This document shows, in pieces, positions 8,018 through 16,962 of a stretch of 64,000 nt of DNA (within the stretch, counting starts at the first letter, position 1; each line of letters opens with the position of its first letter). This stretch comes from Lachnospiraceae bacterium UBA7143 (lineage in GTDB: Bacteria; Bacillota; Clostridia; Lachnospirales; Lachnospiraceae). The DNA lies in NCBI GenBank assembly GCA_002491905.1, contig DKWV01000011.1, positions 255,144 to 319,143 of the forward strand, written 5' to 3'. Position numbers and translations under genes: made by a program. A model generated the notes under the pieces. That model was not told the origin of the DNA. It saw nothing but the letters and a program-made list of their open reading frames with translations, and did no database searches.

Positions 8018-8413
8018 TTATTTCGCAGCATAATACGGCACAATCAGATGCGCATCCGCGTAGATTGCGTCACTTGTCAGGCTGTTGATCTGCATAACTT
8101 CACGGATATACTCATAAACAGATCCGTAATGCGCCTCGTCCATATAGTATTCCGCGATAGACCAGAGAGTGTCATTGTCTGATACGACAATGCTCTTATA
8201 ATATTTAGCAGTTTCCTGCGAAGGGTCATTCTCCGCGTTGGAGCGGAAAGAGCTGACCGCGATGGAGGTGGTCACTATCAGGCAGAAAGTCAATATAAGC
8301 AGTAGGAAGTTTTTTCTCATCTCTCGTATTCTGCGTATGCGGTTGTTGCGGATTCTTCTCTCGCTTCTGATATCCTGGGGTCTGTAACAGCGCTGTGTCA
8401 TGGTTCTGCTCAT
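8018..8413 (-). CDS. yneA: YneA-like SOS cell-division suppressor (LysM protein)
   Basis: A 131-residue membrane-anchored protein: an arginine-rich cytoplasmic N-terminus (about 1-33), one transmembrane segment (about 34-56, FLLLILTFCLIVTTSIAVSS), and a C-terminal LysM domain (about 73-128, with DTLWSIAEYY). This is the architecture of B. subtilis YneA, which blocks division during the SOS response, and it has the same divergent position next to lexA. AAAGGAG lies 7 bases before the ATG. Sequence identity to YneA outside this layout is low, so the function is inferred from architecture, locus and LexA boxes. Confidence 0.82.
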   Translation of the reverse strand: MSRTMTQRCYRPQDIRSERRIRNNRIRRIREMRKNFLLLILTFCLIVTTSIAVSSFRSNAENDPSQETAKYYKSIVVSDNDTLWSIAEYYMDEAHYGSVYEYIREVMQINSLTSDAIYADAHLIVPYYAAK

Positions 8414-8431
8414 ATATGTCTCCTTTCTACC

Positions 8432-8528
8432 CGAACAAATGTTGTGAACGAATGTTCTATATATGCATTATATCGAACGTGTTTTCGGATGTCAATACTC
8501 TCTCAAAAAATAATCGAACAAATTTTCT
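8432..8528. promoter_or_regulatory. Four LexA-box-like sites between yneA and lexA
   Basis: Sites close to the Gram-positive consensus CGAAC-N4-GTTCG occur at 8432-8445 (CGAACAAATGTTGT), 8445-8458 (TGAACGAATGTTCT), 8474-8487 (CGAACGTGTTTTCG) and 8515-8528 (CGAACAAATTTTCT). The third sits inside the spacer of the yneA promoter and the fourth just upstream of the lexA -35. The arrangement predicts tight LexA repression of yneA and autoregulation of lexA. Confidence 0.85.
8467..8495 (-). promoter_or_regulatory. Consensus promoter of the yneA operon
   Basis: On the minus strand a perfect TTGACA (8490-8495) is followed after exactly 17 bases by a perfect TATAAT (8467-8472). A LexA box (8474-8487) fills the spacer, and two more lie in the transcribed leader. 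A strong promoter held off by a repressor is the expected design for an SOS gene. Confidence 0.85.
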
Positions 8529-8538
8529 GAATATATGT

Positions 8539-8567
8539 TTGCTTTTTGCCGGACACTGTGCTATGAT
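8539..8567 (+). promoter_or_regulatory. lexA promoter
   Basis: TTGCTT (8539-8544), 17 bases, TATGAT (8562-8567), about 70 bases before the lexA ATG. A LexA box at 8515-8528 abuts the -35 on its upstream side. Confidence 0.7.
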
Positions 8568-8636
8568 TAAATATATAAATTGTCAGAAAATAATCATCGG
8601 TCCGAAAAGTTCGGGGAAAGGATAAGGATTTTACGT

Positions 8637-9257
8637 ATGGCACAGGGAAAGATCACTGTAAAACAGCAGCAGATTCTTGATTATATTAAGGATGAAATTT
8701 TAAAGAGAGGATATCCCCCGGCTGTCCGGGAGATCTGCGAGGCGGTTAACTTGAAATCGACCTCCTCCGTACACTCCCACTTGGAAACGCTGGAGAAAAA
8801 CGGTTATATCAGGAGAGATCCCACGAAACCCCGCGCGATTGAGATATGTGATGACAATTTCCAGATGGTGCGCACGGAGATGGTTTCCCTGCCTGTGATC
8901 GGTCAGGTGGCTGCGGGACAGCCGATTCTGGCAGAGCAGAATATCGAGAGCTATTTCCCTGTTCCAGCGGATATGGTGCCGGGTGGTGAATCCTTTGTCC
9001 TTAAGGTTAAGGGCGACTCCATGATTAATGTAGGGATTTACAGCGGTGACCAGATTTTTGTAAACTGCTGTCAGACGGCGTCAAACGGGGATACCATTGT
9101 GGCGTTGATTGACGATTCAGCCACCGTGAAGACTTTCTATAAAGAAGACGGACATATCCGCCTGCAGCCGGAGAATGACACGATGGAGCCCATCATAGTG
9201 GATGACTGCCAGATTCTGGGCAAAGTGTTCGGGGTATTCCGCCTCTACAAACATTGA
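8637..9257 (+). CDS. lexA: LexA repressor
   Basis: LexA represses SOS genes and cleaves itself when RecA filaments form. The 206-residue protein has the N-terminal winged helix (about 1-65, PPAVREICEAVNLKSTSSVH) and the S24 peptidase domain with cleavage site Ala93-Gly94 in VAAGQP, catalytic Ser128 in GDSM and Lys165 in ATVK. All key residues are present. The start at 8637 has AAGGA 8 bases upstream and gives MAQGKITVKQQQILDYI, the family-typical N-terminus; a frame back to 8580 adds an unrelated extension. Confidence 0.97.
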   Translation: MAQGKITVKQQQILDYIKDEILKRGYPPAVREICEAVNLKSTSSVHSHLETLEKNGYIRRDPTKPRAIEICDDNFQMVRTEMVSLPVIGQVAAGQPILAEQNIESYFPVPADMVPGGESFVLKVKGDSMINVGIYSGDQIFVNCCQTASNGDTIVALIDDSATVKTFYKEDGHIRLQPENDTMEPIIVDDCQILGKVFGVFRLYKH

Positions 9258-9310
9258 TACGAAAAGATAAGAACAGCCAGGCCTATATCTCAAATAAATT
9301 ATATTTGCTC

Positions 9311-9360
9311 TGAGGGCTTTGTCTGCTGAATTTCCAGAGAGCAGCCGGCAAAGTTCTCAG
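9311..9360 (+). terminator. Possible hairpin downstream of lexA
   Basis: CTGAGGGCTTTG pairs, with two G-U wobbles, with CAAAGTTCTCAG, and an inner CTGCT/AGCAG stem closes the loop. The following stretch is AT-rich but has no clean T run, so this is a tentative lexA terminator. Confidence 0.4.
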
Positions 9361-9479
9361 GGCATATTTATATACAACAGCTATCATGTGGTAATATATG
9401 CTCTCTTTTTTGTGCAGAAATTGAGAGGAAAGAAAGAAAAGAATTTTATATACTAATACTGTCAGGAGGATTGTACAGC

Positions 9480-10328
9480 ATGGAATGGATTGAGAAATTA
9501 AATGAGGCCATAAACTATATGGAGGAACATCTGACAGATGAGATTGATTACGAACAGCTTGGGCGTATCGCCTGCTGTTCTTCCTATCATTTTCAGAGAA
9601 TGTTTGCTTATATGGCTGGCGTCCCGCTATCAGAGTATATCCGCAGGAGAAAAATGTCACTCGCTGCAGTTGATTTGCAGGGAAAGGATGTGAAGATTAT
9701 TGATGTGGCAGAAAAATACGGTTACCACTCTCCCACTGCGTTTAACAGAGCTTTCCAGTCCGTCCACGGAATAGCCCCGTCCGCTGTAAAGAATGAGGGT
9801 GTTTCCGTAAAGTCCTTTCCGCCTGTTTCGTTTAAAATAACAGTCAAAGGAGCGGAAGAAATGAACTATCGGATAGAGACAAAGGAGGCATTCCGCGTGA
9901 TCGGCGTGTCGGTGCCCCTGCAAAAAGACATCGAGGATAACTTCACAGTGATACCATCTAAATGGCAGGAGGTATCCGTAAACGGAACCCTGCAGAGACT
10001 GGCTGGAATGATGGATATGCCGCCTATGGGTGTTCTTGGCGTGAGCGTCTGTAATGATAAGGAAGCATGGAGATACTATATTGCGGTGCCGTCCTCAAAA
10101 GAAAAAGCAGACTTTGAGGAATATACCGTCCCGGCGGCTGTCTGGGCCATTTTCCCGGGAGAAGGCACGAACCAGTCCATTCAGGAGCTGGAACGGCGCA
10201 TTGTAACGGAGTGGCTTCCCACATCGGGGTATGAATACGGCGATGCCCCGGATGTAGAAGTCTATCTGAATCCCGATCCGCAAAATGCAAAATACGAAGT
10301 GTGGATTCCAGTGGTAAAGAAACAGTAG
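9480..10328 (+). CDS. AraC family regulator with GyrI-like effector domain
   Basis: A 282-residue regulator: AraC DNA-binding domain with two HTH motifs (about residues 5-105; LGRIACCSSYHFQRMF and IIDVAEKYGYHSPTAFNRAF) followed by a GyrI-like ligand domain (about 118-282, ending YEVWIPVVKKQ). This is the Rob/BmrR-like arrangement typical of drug- or stress-responsive activators. AGGAGGA lies 9 bases before the ATG at 9480. It is the second GyrI-like domain in the region (the other is free-standing at 6522-6980). The target genes are not evident; the downstream DUF378 gene has its own ribosome binding site and a 200-base gap. Confidence 0.88.
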   Translation: MEWIEKLNEAINYMEEHLTDEIDYEQLGRIACCSSYHFQRMFAYMAGVPLSEYIRRRKMSLAAVDLQGKDVKIIDVAEKYGYHSPTAFNRAFQSVHGIAPSAVKNEGVSVKSFPPVSFKITVKGAEEMNYRIETKEAFRVIGVSVPLQKDIEDNFTVIPSKWQEVSVNGTLQRLAGMMDMPPMGVLGVSVCNDKEAWRYYIAVPSSKEKADFEEYTVPAAVWAIFPGEGTNQSIQELERRIVTEWLPTSGYEYGDAPDVEVYLNPDPQNAKYEVWIPVVKKQ

Positions 10329-10529
10329 TTTTTATTTTTTGAAAATTATAATTGGTAATGAACTGACAAATAATATATGTTTGTATGAGAAGTTATTTCC
10401 AGCATAGCAATTTCCGATTCAGACATACTACATAGTAATCGCAACTGCACAGCTTTTGCAGATGTGATTAAAGAATCAGTCTCTCACTTATTTGTACGGG
10501 GGTTGATGTCTTATGAAGGGGGAAGGAAA

Positions 10530-10754
10530 ATGAGAAACAGAGCTTTAGACTGCCTTGCCCTGACAATTGCCATCATCGGCGCTATCAACTGGGGATTGAT
10601 CGGACTTTTCAGCTTTGACCTTGTGGCATTTATTTTTGGTAACATGTCATGGTTCTCCAGAATCATTTACGCCCTGGTAGGTATCGCCGGACTGTATATC
10701 ATCACATTTTATATGTATACAAACGACAATATGGCAGAGTCGAACAAGGCATAG
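10530..10754 (+). CDS. DUF378 family small membrane protein
   Basis: A 74-residue protein with two transmembrane helices (about 7-30 and 41-63) and the DUF378/YuzA signatures ALTIAIIGAINWGLIGLF and IIYALVGIAGLY. The function of the family is unknown. The start at 10530 is supported by GGGGGAAGG a few bases upstream; an in-frame ATG at 10464 would add an unconserved leader. A strong hairpin follows the gene. The 200 bases upstream (10329-10529) are AT-rich with no further gene or clear motif. Confidence 0.85.
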   Translation: MRNRALDCLALTIAIIGAINWGLIGLFSFDLVAFIFGNMSWFSRIIYALVGIAGLYIITFYMYTNDNMAESNKA

Positions 10755-10799
10755 GTACGGACAGAGTAAAACAGAGTAGAAAAACAGCAGAGAAAGAAA

Positions 10800-10831
10800 C
10801 AGAACCGGCGGTATCAGATACCCCGGTTCTG
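10800..10831. terminator. Bidirectional terminator hairpin between DUF378 gene and rsfS
   Basis: CAGAACCGG-C-GGTAT (10800-10814) pairs with ATACC-CCGGTTCTG (10818-10831), a 14-bp stem with one bulge and a 3-base loop, followed by CCTTTTCT. The flanking genes converge on it. Confidence 0.8.
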
Positions 10832-10891
10832 CCTTTTCTGGAGGCATTGTGTCCGCCTGGAGCGACCGTTGGCAAAGAGTCCGGCCCGTTA

Positions 10892-11245
10892 TCATTCTTC
10901 CAATGAAGCCTTGTCTGTCAGCACGCCGTCCCGCCAGATCCGTTCCAGATCATAAAACAGACGGTTCTCCCGGTCAAAAATATGGATGATCACGTCCTGA
11001 AAGTCCATCAGGACCCAGTTGGCGTTCTGATATCCTTCCATCTGTCTTAAGTTTACGCCCGCCCTTCCAAGGGTCTCCGATACATTGTCGGCCATAGCCT
11101 GAATCTGGCTCTTATTACTGCCGTCAGCGATGATAAAATAATCTGCGATGGTGGAAATCTCGCTGATATCAATGATGCGGATATCCTCCGCCTTTTTATC
11201 CTCCAGTGCATTTACCGCCAAAAGTGCTGCTTCCTTCGTGTTCAT
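10892..11245 (-). CDS. rsfS: Ribosomal silencing factor RsfS
   Basis: RsfS binds ribosomal protein L14 and blocks 30S/50S joining when nutrients are short. The 117-residue protein has the family core (IRIIDISEISTIADYFIIADG, then LRQMEGYQNANWVLMDFQDVIIHIF) and normal length. AAAGGTAAGG precedes the ATG. It lies 44 bases downstream of yqeK, the usual nadD-yqeK-rsfS order, although here nadD and yqeK are separated by the surface protein gene. Confidence 0.95.
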   Translation of the reverse strand: MNTKEAALLAVNALEDKKAEDIRIIDISEISTIADYFIIADGSNKSQIQAMADNVSETLGRAGVNLRQMEGYQNANWVLMDFQDVIIHIFDRENRLFYDLERIWRDGVLTDKASLEE

Positions 11246-11289
11246 AACGATACCTTACCTTTCTCTGAGTCATATTGATACATGGTATT

Positions 11290-11877
11290 TTACTGCCTTT
11301 TATAGTACTGATAGGTTTTGCCTGTCATATCGTCTACCTGACCGTCCGTAGTCCGCAGATATGCCAGCGTGTTTGCCAGTATCTTTTCCATCGTCCAGTC
11401 CAGATCCTGAAAGGCGATCCTGCGGATCATTTCAAGTTCCGCAAGCTGTTTCCGGCCCGGTTCGATATAGTCCGCAATATAAAGGATCTTTTCCAGCATG
11501 CTCATATCGGGACGCCCCGTCGTGTGATAACGGATTGCGTTTAGTATATCCATATCCTCCACGCCGTATTTGTGTTCTGCCAGATAGGCACCGGCTTTGG
11601 CGTGTAAAAGCGCCGTTGGATTGGCACGCTCCACCGCTGTCACGTTTAGGTGCGCTTTCTCGCAGATGGCTACCAACTCCGACCCGTGCATGGATTTGGC
11701 GCAATCGTGCAGAAGCCCTGCCGTCATGGCCTTTTCCATATTCTCGCCGTGGGCCATCGCCAGAGAGGCGGCCGTATAGGCCACCCCCAGGGTGTGGGTA
11801 TAGCGCCCGGTGGACAGTTCCTTTTCCATCGCCCGGCGAAGCTTTTCCATTTCAGACTGATGTTGACTTTGACTCAT
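11290..11877 (-). CDS. yqeK: HD-domain hydrolase YqeK
   Basis: YqeK-family HD proteins hydrolyse diadenosine tetraphosphate symmetrically. The 195-residue protein has the HD metal motif in LLHDCAKS (about residues 51-58), an upstream histidine in RYTHTLGVA and a distal aspartate in LYIADYIEPGR. AAAGGA precedes the ATG by 8 bases. In most Firmicutes this gene directly follows nadD; here 5 kb of surface protein gene is inserted before it. Confidence 0.92.
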   Translation of the reverse strand: MSQSQHQSEMEKLRRAMEKELSTGRYTHTLGVAYTAASLAMAHGENMEKAMTAGLLHDCAKSMHGSELVAICEKAHLNVTAVERANPTALLHAKAGAYLAEHKYGVEDMDILNAIRYHTTGRPDMSMLEKILYIADYIEPGRKQLAELEMIRRIAFQDLDWTMEKILANTLAYLRTTDGQVDDMTGKTYQYYKRQ

Positions 11878-11907
11878 AGAAGGTATCCTTTCTTTCCCGG
11901 GAGACAG

Positions 11908-14900
11908 CTATGGTGTCTTAAACCACGCTATGATCCGCGGGTTGATTTTAAAGTTTACGGTTTTTTGGCCGCCATACTCTCCTACGCCCTGTATGGTGAC
12001 TTTGGCAGTTCCCTTCTTTCTGTTATTCACATAAGAGACAATCGTATAGTTATCCTTGGAGAGTTCCTGGCCATTCAGCTTTACTACCAGATCCTCCTTT
12101 TTGAGGACGACAGGTTCTAGGTCATATGTTTTTATCACGCCCTTTTTCAGGGATACGCTGGCTCCTTTCAGACTCATCTTAGCGGCAAGGACACGGTAGG
12201 AAACTTTGGTTTCCCCGGTATAATTCTTGGTTCCTTCTATCGTCACAGTCAGTACGGAGCCTGCCTCCACTTGGTCTTTCGGGCCGAGCACAACGCCGTT
12301 TTCGTCCGTGAAGGTATAGGTCTTCAGGAAATCCGTACCGGCAGACAGAGCTTTGCCGTTTATATCCGTTATTTTCGGCGTACTCTTATATCTGCCTGCG
12401 CCGGTTTTTCCGACCGTCTCCCCTTTCTTCTGATTCGGTGCGGCGGCCATTACATCCTCCGCCGTGATGGGAAGTGTACTGATATCCTGAGCTACAATAG
12501 AGAATTTTTTCTCTAGCAGGGAATCTTTGAAATTGCCTTTTCCTTTCACTGTATAGGAAGGCGCCTTTGCGTCATCTTTTGATGCCAGTTTTGTGTTGTT
12601 TTTGTAGCTGACTGTATAATCCTTTCCTTCTGTCAGTACGGTCTCCCCATATTCCACGGTAACCTTCGGCTTTGCGCCGCCCTTTTCGTAGGGAACGGAG
12701 TCACTTGCCAGAGAGGTTGTGATCTGCGTCGCAGCAGTTTGGTCTTTTAGGGAATACGGCGTAATCTTGAAGGTTTTTTTCACCGTGCCGGTATAGCCGT
12801 TTATTCCGGTAATGGTAGCGGTAGCTTTATTTCCAGCGTTGGTTACATTCTCATAAGCCAAGGTATAGTCCTTGTTATACTTCATCTCAATCAGCGTATT
12901 TTTGTCTTTCTTATAATAAAGCGTAAAAGACTGTCTCAAGGGCGTGCCGTTATAGGCCAAGGATGGTTTCCAGTCCTTGTTATCGCTGCCAAAAGAAAGT
13001 TTGGCGGCAGTAATCGGTGTTCCCGTGATTTTGAAAGTTTTGCTTACCGTTCCCGCATATTTTTCTCCGATTCCGGTAAAAGTCACCGTGTAAGTTCCAA
13101 TTGTATTTGCGGTGGTATCAAAAGTCACGGTATAATCAGTGCCCTTTATGAGTTCATCACGGCCTTTCTTTAAGGTAACTTCCTCATCCACCTGAATGTT
13201 TGCCTCTCCCAATGTCTTTCCCTGAAGATCCGCCCAAGGGATGTTTTTCAATTTTCCTTTAAACGACACTTTGCCAAGAAGCGTTTTCTTTGTAACAGTC
13301 AGTGAAATATCCCGCGTGCCAGTGAAGTTTCCTTTGCCGGAGACAGTGACGGTATATTCGCCCTCATCTATACACTCTGTTACTTCTGTGCCGCCTTTTG
13401 TGATTTTGGTTACTTCAAAGTCCTTTTTATTGGCAAGTTTCTTCCCGTTCCAGGTCACTGTTGGGGTAACCGTGAGTTTTCTCCCGGTATGGGCCAGATA
13501 CAGGTCGGGGATGACAACCTCTGTTTTCGCAGAGGTGATGCTTTGTGGATAAATTGTGAAAGTTTCCGTGTCGGAGCCGCTGTAATTACCCTTTCCTTTG
13601 ACGGTTACCGTAGGCATCTTCTTCGGATCATCTCCAGCATATACATTTGTATTATTCTTGTAGGAGACGGTATAATCCGTTCCCAGCGTGAGGAGTTTGT
13701 CACTGTCATATACCTTTACTGTTGGCGTAATGGCTTTTCCCGTGTAGAGCTGGACAGCAATCGTTTCAATCCGAAGACCTGTCTTTGCGGAGACCCATCT
13801 TGCATACAGGGTAAGGTCGCCTGTGGTCCCGGCAGGAATTTCATCGATGGGACTGCCTGAAAAATCTTTCTCCAGATACCAGCCCGCAAATTTTTTACCA
13901 GAGTTTTCGGCGGCAACTGCGTCCTGTAATGCAAGTGCTGACTGTGAAGTTTCCACATTGTAAGTGTTCGGGTTGGCAGTGGGATTAGTGCCCAGTACCG
14001 TTCCGTTATCGACAACGAGATTTTTATAGGCAATGCTAAAGGACATCAAATTATAATTTGCGTGTATATCGGTATCCGCAGAGATGTTTTTCCATGCAGT
14101 ATCGGGTTCCTGCCAGCCGTTAAATTGATAGCCCTTCGGCGCCGCCGCGCTCATTACGGCCTCGTCGGGTGGTGTGGCACTCTGGCCTCTGAATACTTTT
14201 TCTTCTTTCGCCAGTTTGTCATTTAAACCTAAAAACCTGACGGTATACTGTCTTGGCACAATCGTCACCTGACAGCGCGCACAAATACCTTCCTCATCCT
14301 CATCCGTGGGCAGGGTGGCTTTTACCGTGAGAGTCCGCGGTTCCTCAGTGCTTGTCAGCCTGCCAGCGGCAATCGTCGTATTACCACTATCGTCGATTCC
14401 AAACGTGATCAGAGAGGCATCATAGACAGAGTCCACTTTCCAGCTCACTTCATCCCTTTCGTACCCTTTGGGAAGTTTGGTGATCTTTATGACGGCTTTT
14501 TCTTCTTCCTCTATCGTTATCTCAGGGGTAATCTCCATCTGGCCGGGGACGGTAACCTGACAGGAAGATGTCTGTTCTCTCCCGGCATAATCGGTGATTG
14601 ACGCCGTAACGGTACATTTGCCGGTTGCTGAACCAGCAATGATCTTATGTGTGACTGAAGTAACATTTCCATCATCATCAGTTGCAGAGTCCGTCAGTCC
14701 ATCCGCGATCTCGGAATCATTGCTGCTCCACGTGACTGTGCTTGGATCGGCGCCTGTGGGCAGCGTGAAAGAAACCCTTTTTTCCTGACCCTGCTGTACG
14801 GTCACGGAAGACGGCGAAATCGACATCTTAGGATTTCCGATCCGAAATTCGCTTTCGTTGACACCGCTGTCTGCATAGCCGTCCAGTTTGGTGTAAGCCT

Positions 14901-16873
14901 TGATGGTGGTCTTTGTGTTTATGGTTATCGGCGACTGGTAGAGAATACCGTTCGTTTCAGGATCCTGCCCGTTCGTGGTATAGTAAATGCTGGCTTTCGT
15001 CACTCCCTTTACCGAGAGGGAGACCTTGCCGCCCTTGTCGATCAACCAATAATCATTGCTGCCACCGTCCGCGGTTTCCTCCGACATTGCCCCGCCGGAA
15101 TCGCTTCCAAAGGAAGGATACGGGAGTGTCATACTCATTCTGACATCGCAGGTGGCATAGCATTCCTGTCCGCGGTAATCTTTGGCGATGGCGGTGATCT
15201 GGGCTGTGCCTGTGCTCTGCCCAAACTGCAGAATAGCACCTTTTTCTGTCTTTTTCTTTATCTTTACAAGCCGTTCGTCGCTGGAGACCCAGGTGACATC
15301 CTTCATCTCACAGGTATCGGGAAGCTGTTTTACCTGAATTTCCTGATCGGGCGCACCAGGAATAGTGCGAATGTTAACCGGCGATATTTTCAAATCCGAT
15401 CTGTATCGTGTTAAAGTGCCCCGGATTGTATATACATCTGAAAGAGTATAGTTTCTGTTCCTCGGATCGTTCTTGGGCTTAGTTCCAAGTACAAACTGCA
15501 ACGGATACTTGTCATTACTATAGGTGAAACTTCTGCTATACTGAGTCCCAGGCCTTGAAAGGTTGCCGGTGTCAATGCCTCTTGAACCAGTTGAATAAAA
15601 AATGGCATATTCCATATTCGGATCTTCCGTGCCAATATAGGTCAGTGTACAATTACTCCTGTTTGCGCTGATCTCCCAGGTGTTTGGTTCTGTATCACTC
15701 TTTTTATAGTCTGGCTGCATACCGTCGCAGTAAAAAAGAATATCCCCGCATCGGATGCCATCCGATTCACTGGGCGCCGGAATGATAACCTTGCAAGTCG
15801 CGCTTACTTTCTGCCCGGTCTTTATGTTTCTGACTTCAGCCGTCACGGTAGCCTCTTGGGGAAATTTTTCTGGGGTTCTTCTTACAGACAAAGTACCCGT
15901 GGTACGGTTTAGCGTTAGATACTGGGTGCTATCAAGACTAAAAGTTGTCTGCTGATTTTCTGCGACAGCTCCCTCGGGCTGTATTTTTACCCCTAACTTC
16001 TTACGCTGTCCCGGCAGGATACTGATCCCGGATTCGGGAATCGCAGCGCCGTTCTGATCGACGATGACAATGCCCTGCATTACCGGTTGGAACTCGACCT
16101 TGCAGGTTCTTGTGATCTCACCGATCTTCGCGCTTACAATGCCTGTTACCACGCCGCCGTCGGACGCCTCCGCTTGTTTTAGGGTCACCTTACCATCCGT
16201 AACTGAGATCCGGGCATTGCCTGAAGACCATATGACGTCATCTGCAACAGCGTTCTCCGGGGTCAGCCTGACATGGAGCTGTCTATACGAAGTCTCCTCT
16301 ATATAGAGAATCTTTGTCTCATCTAACAGATTGCCGCCTTCGTCCACGATCGCAAAGTCTTCCATCGGAGGCGCTTCCTCCTCCAATGACATCAGAGTGT
16401 TTGCTGATAGGGAATTATCGGAAACCGTTTCGGTGATCAGCTCATCTTTCGGTTTTTCGATTTCCTGATCCCCTGGAATTTCAGGCTCTTTCCCGTCCGG
16501 GTTTTCAGGGTCGGTTTTCCCCGGATTTTCGGGAACAGGGTTCACGGGATCCTGTTCGCCGTCATCTTCCGAGATCCCGTCGTCAGTATCCGATGGAGTC
16601 GGATTCTCTTCATCAGAGGAAATCACGTTTTCTTCCGAATTTTCCGACCCATCAGCAGCACCATCGGAAAATGCTGGTTTCTCCGAATCTTCGGCCGGCG
16701 TCTGTTCTTCTCCTGACGGATTATCACTCCCTGACTCCGCCTCGCTTATGGCAAGGGGGGGGGGGTAAAACCGTACCTTCAGCAAAGGCCAGACATGACA
16801 TGCCCTCGCTTGTGAAAAGGATAGCAGCGCTCAATAAACCCGCTATACATTTGAATGCTTTTCGTTTTCTCAT
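11908..16873 (-). CDS. Large secreted Ig-like repeat protein, split by an 11-C tract (out of frame as given)
   Basis: The main frame (16785 down to 11908, 1625 codons) has no ATG start. The true start is ATG at 16873 (AAGGA 8 bases upstream), which encodes a classic signal peptide, MRKRKAFKCIAGLL..., with an LAFA cleavage site. This frame meets the main frame only if the C tract at 16755-16765 has 10 bases, not the 11 seen; with 11 it stops within about 50 codons. The main frame holds an acidic Pro/Glu/Ser/Asp linker (about 20-130), several Big_2-type Ig domains, a chitobiase-C-like domain (about 575-655), two InlB/Flg_new-type repeats (about 850-1010) and about seven Ig-like repeats of 80-100 residues ending in patterns such as GKGNYSG. 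No LPXTG or other anchor is visible. The product is probably a surface or secreted adhesin-like protein; its ligand is unknown. Confidence 0.85.
16755..16765. repeat. Homopolymer of 11 G (C on the coding strand) inside the surface protein gene
   Basis: Eleven consecutive G on the plus strand interrupt the reading frame just behind the signal peptide. Ten or thirteen would restore it. This is the hallmark of a slipped-strand contingency tract, though a single-base sequencing error cannot be excluded from one sequence. Confidence 0.95.
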
Positions 16874-16915
16874 AATGGATTCCTTTCTACATGAAGTTTG
16901 ATGGATAAAATATAA

Positions 16916-16937
16916 ACGCAGACTAAACAGCCTGCGT
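16916..16937 (-). terminator. Terminator hairpin downstream of nadD
   Basis: ACGCAG (16916-16921) pairs with CTGCGT (16932-16937); on the minus strand it is followed by TTATATTTT. It lies 26 bases after the nadD stop and separates nadD from the surface protein gene. Confidence 0.65.
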
Positions 16938-16962
16938 CCATTATATCATAAATCTTCTCTTT

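Noticed and set aside
16593..16901. Plus-strand frame across the poly-G tract
   Set aside because: The minus strand has a proper signal peptide and ribosome binding site; the plus frame has neither.
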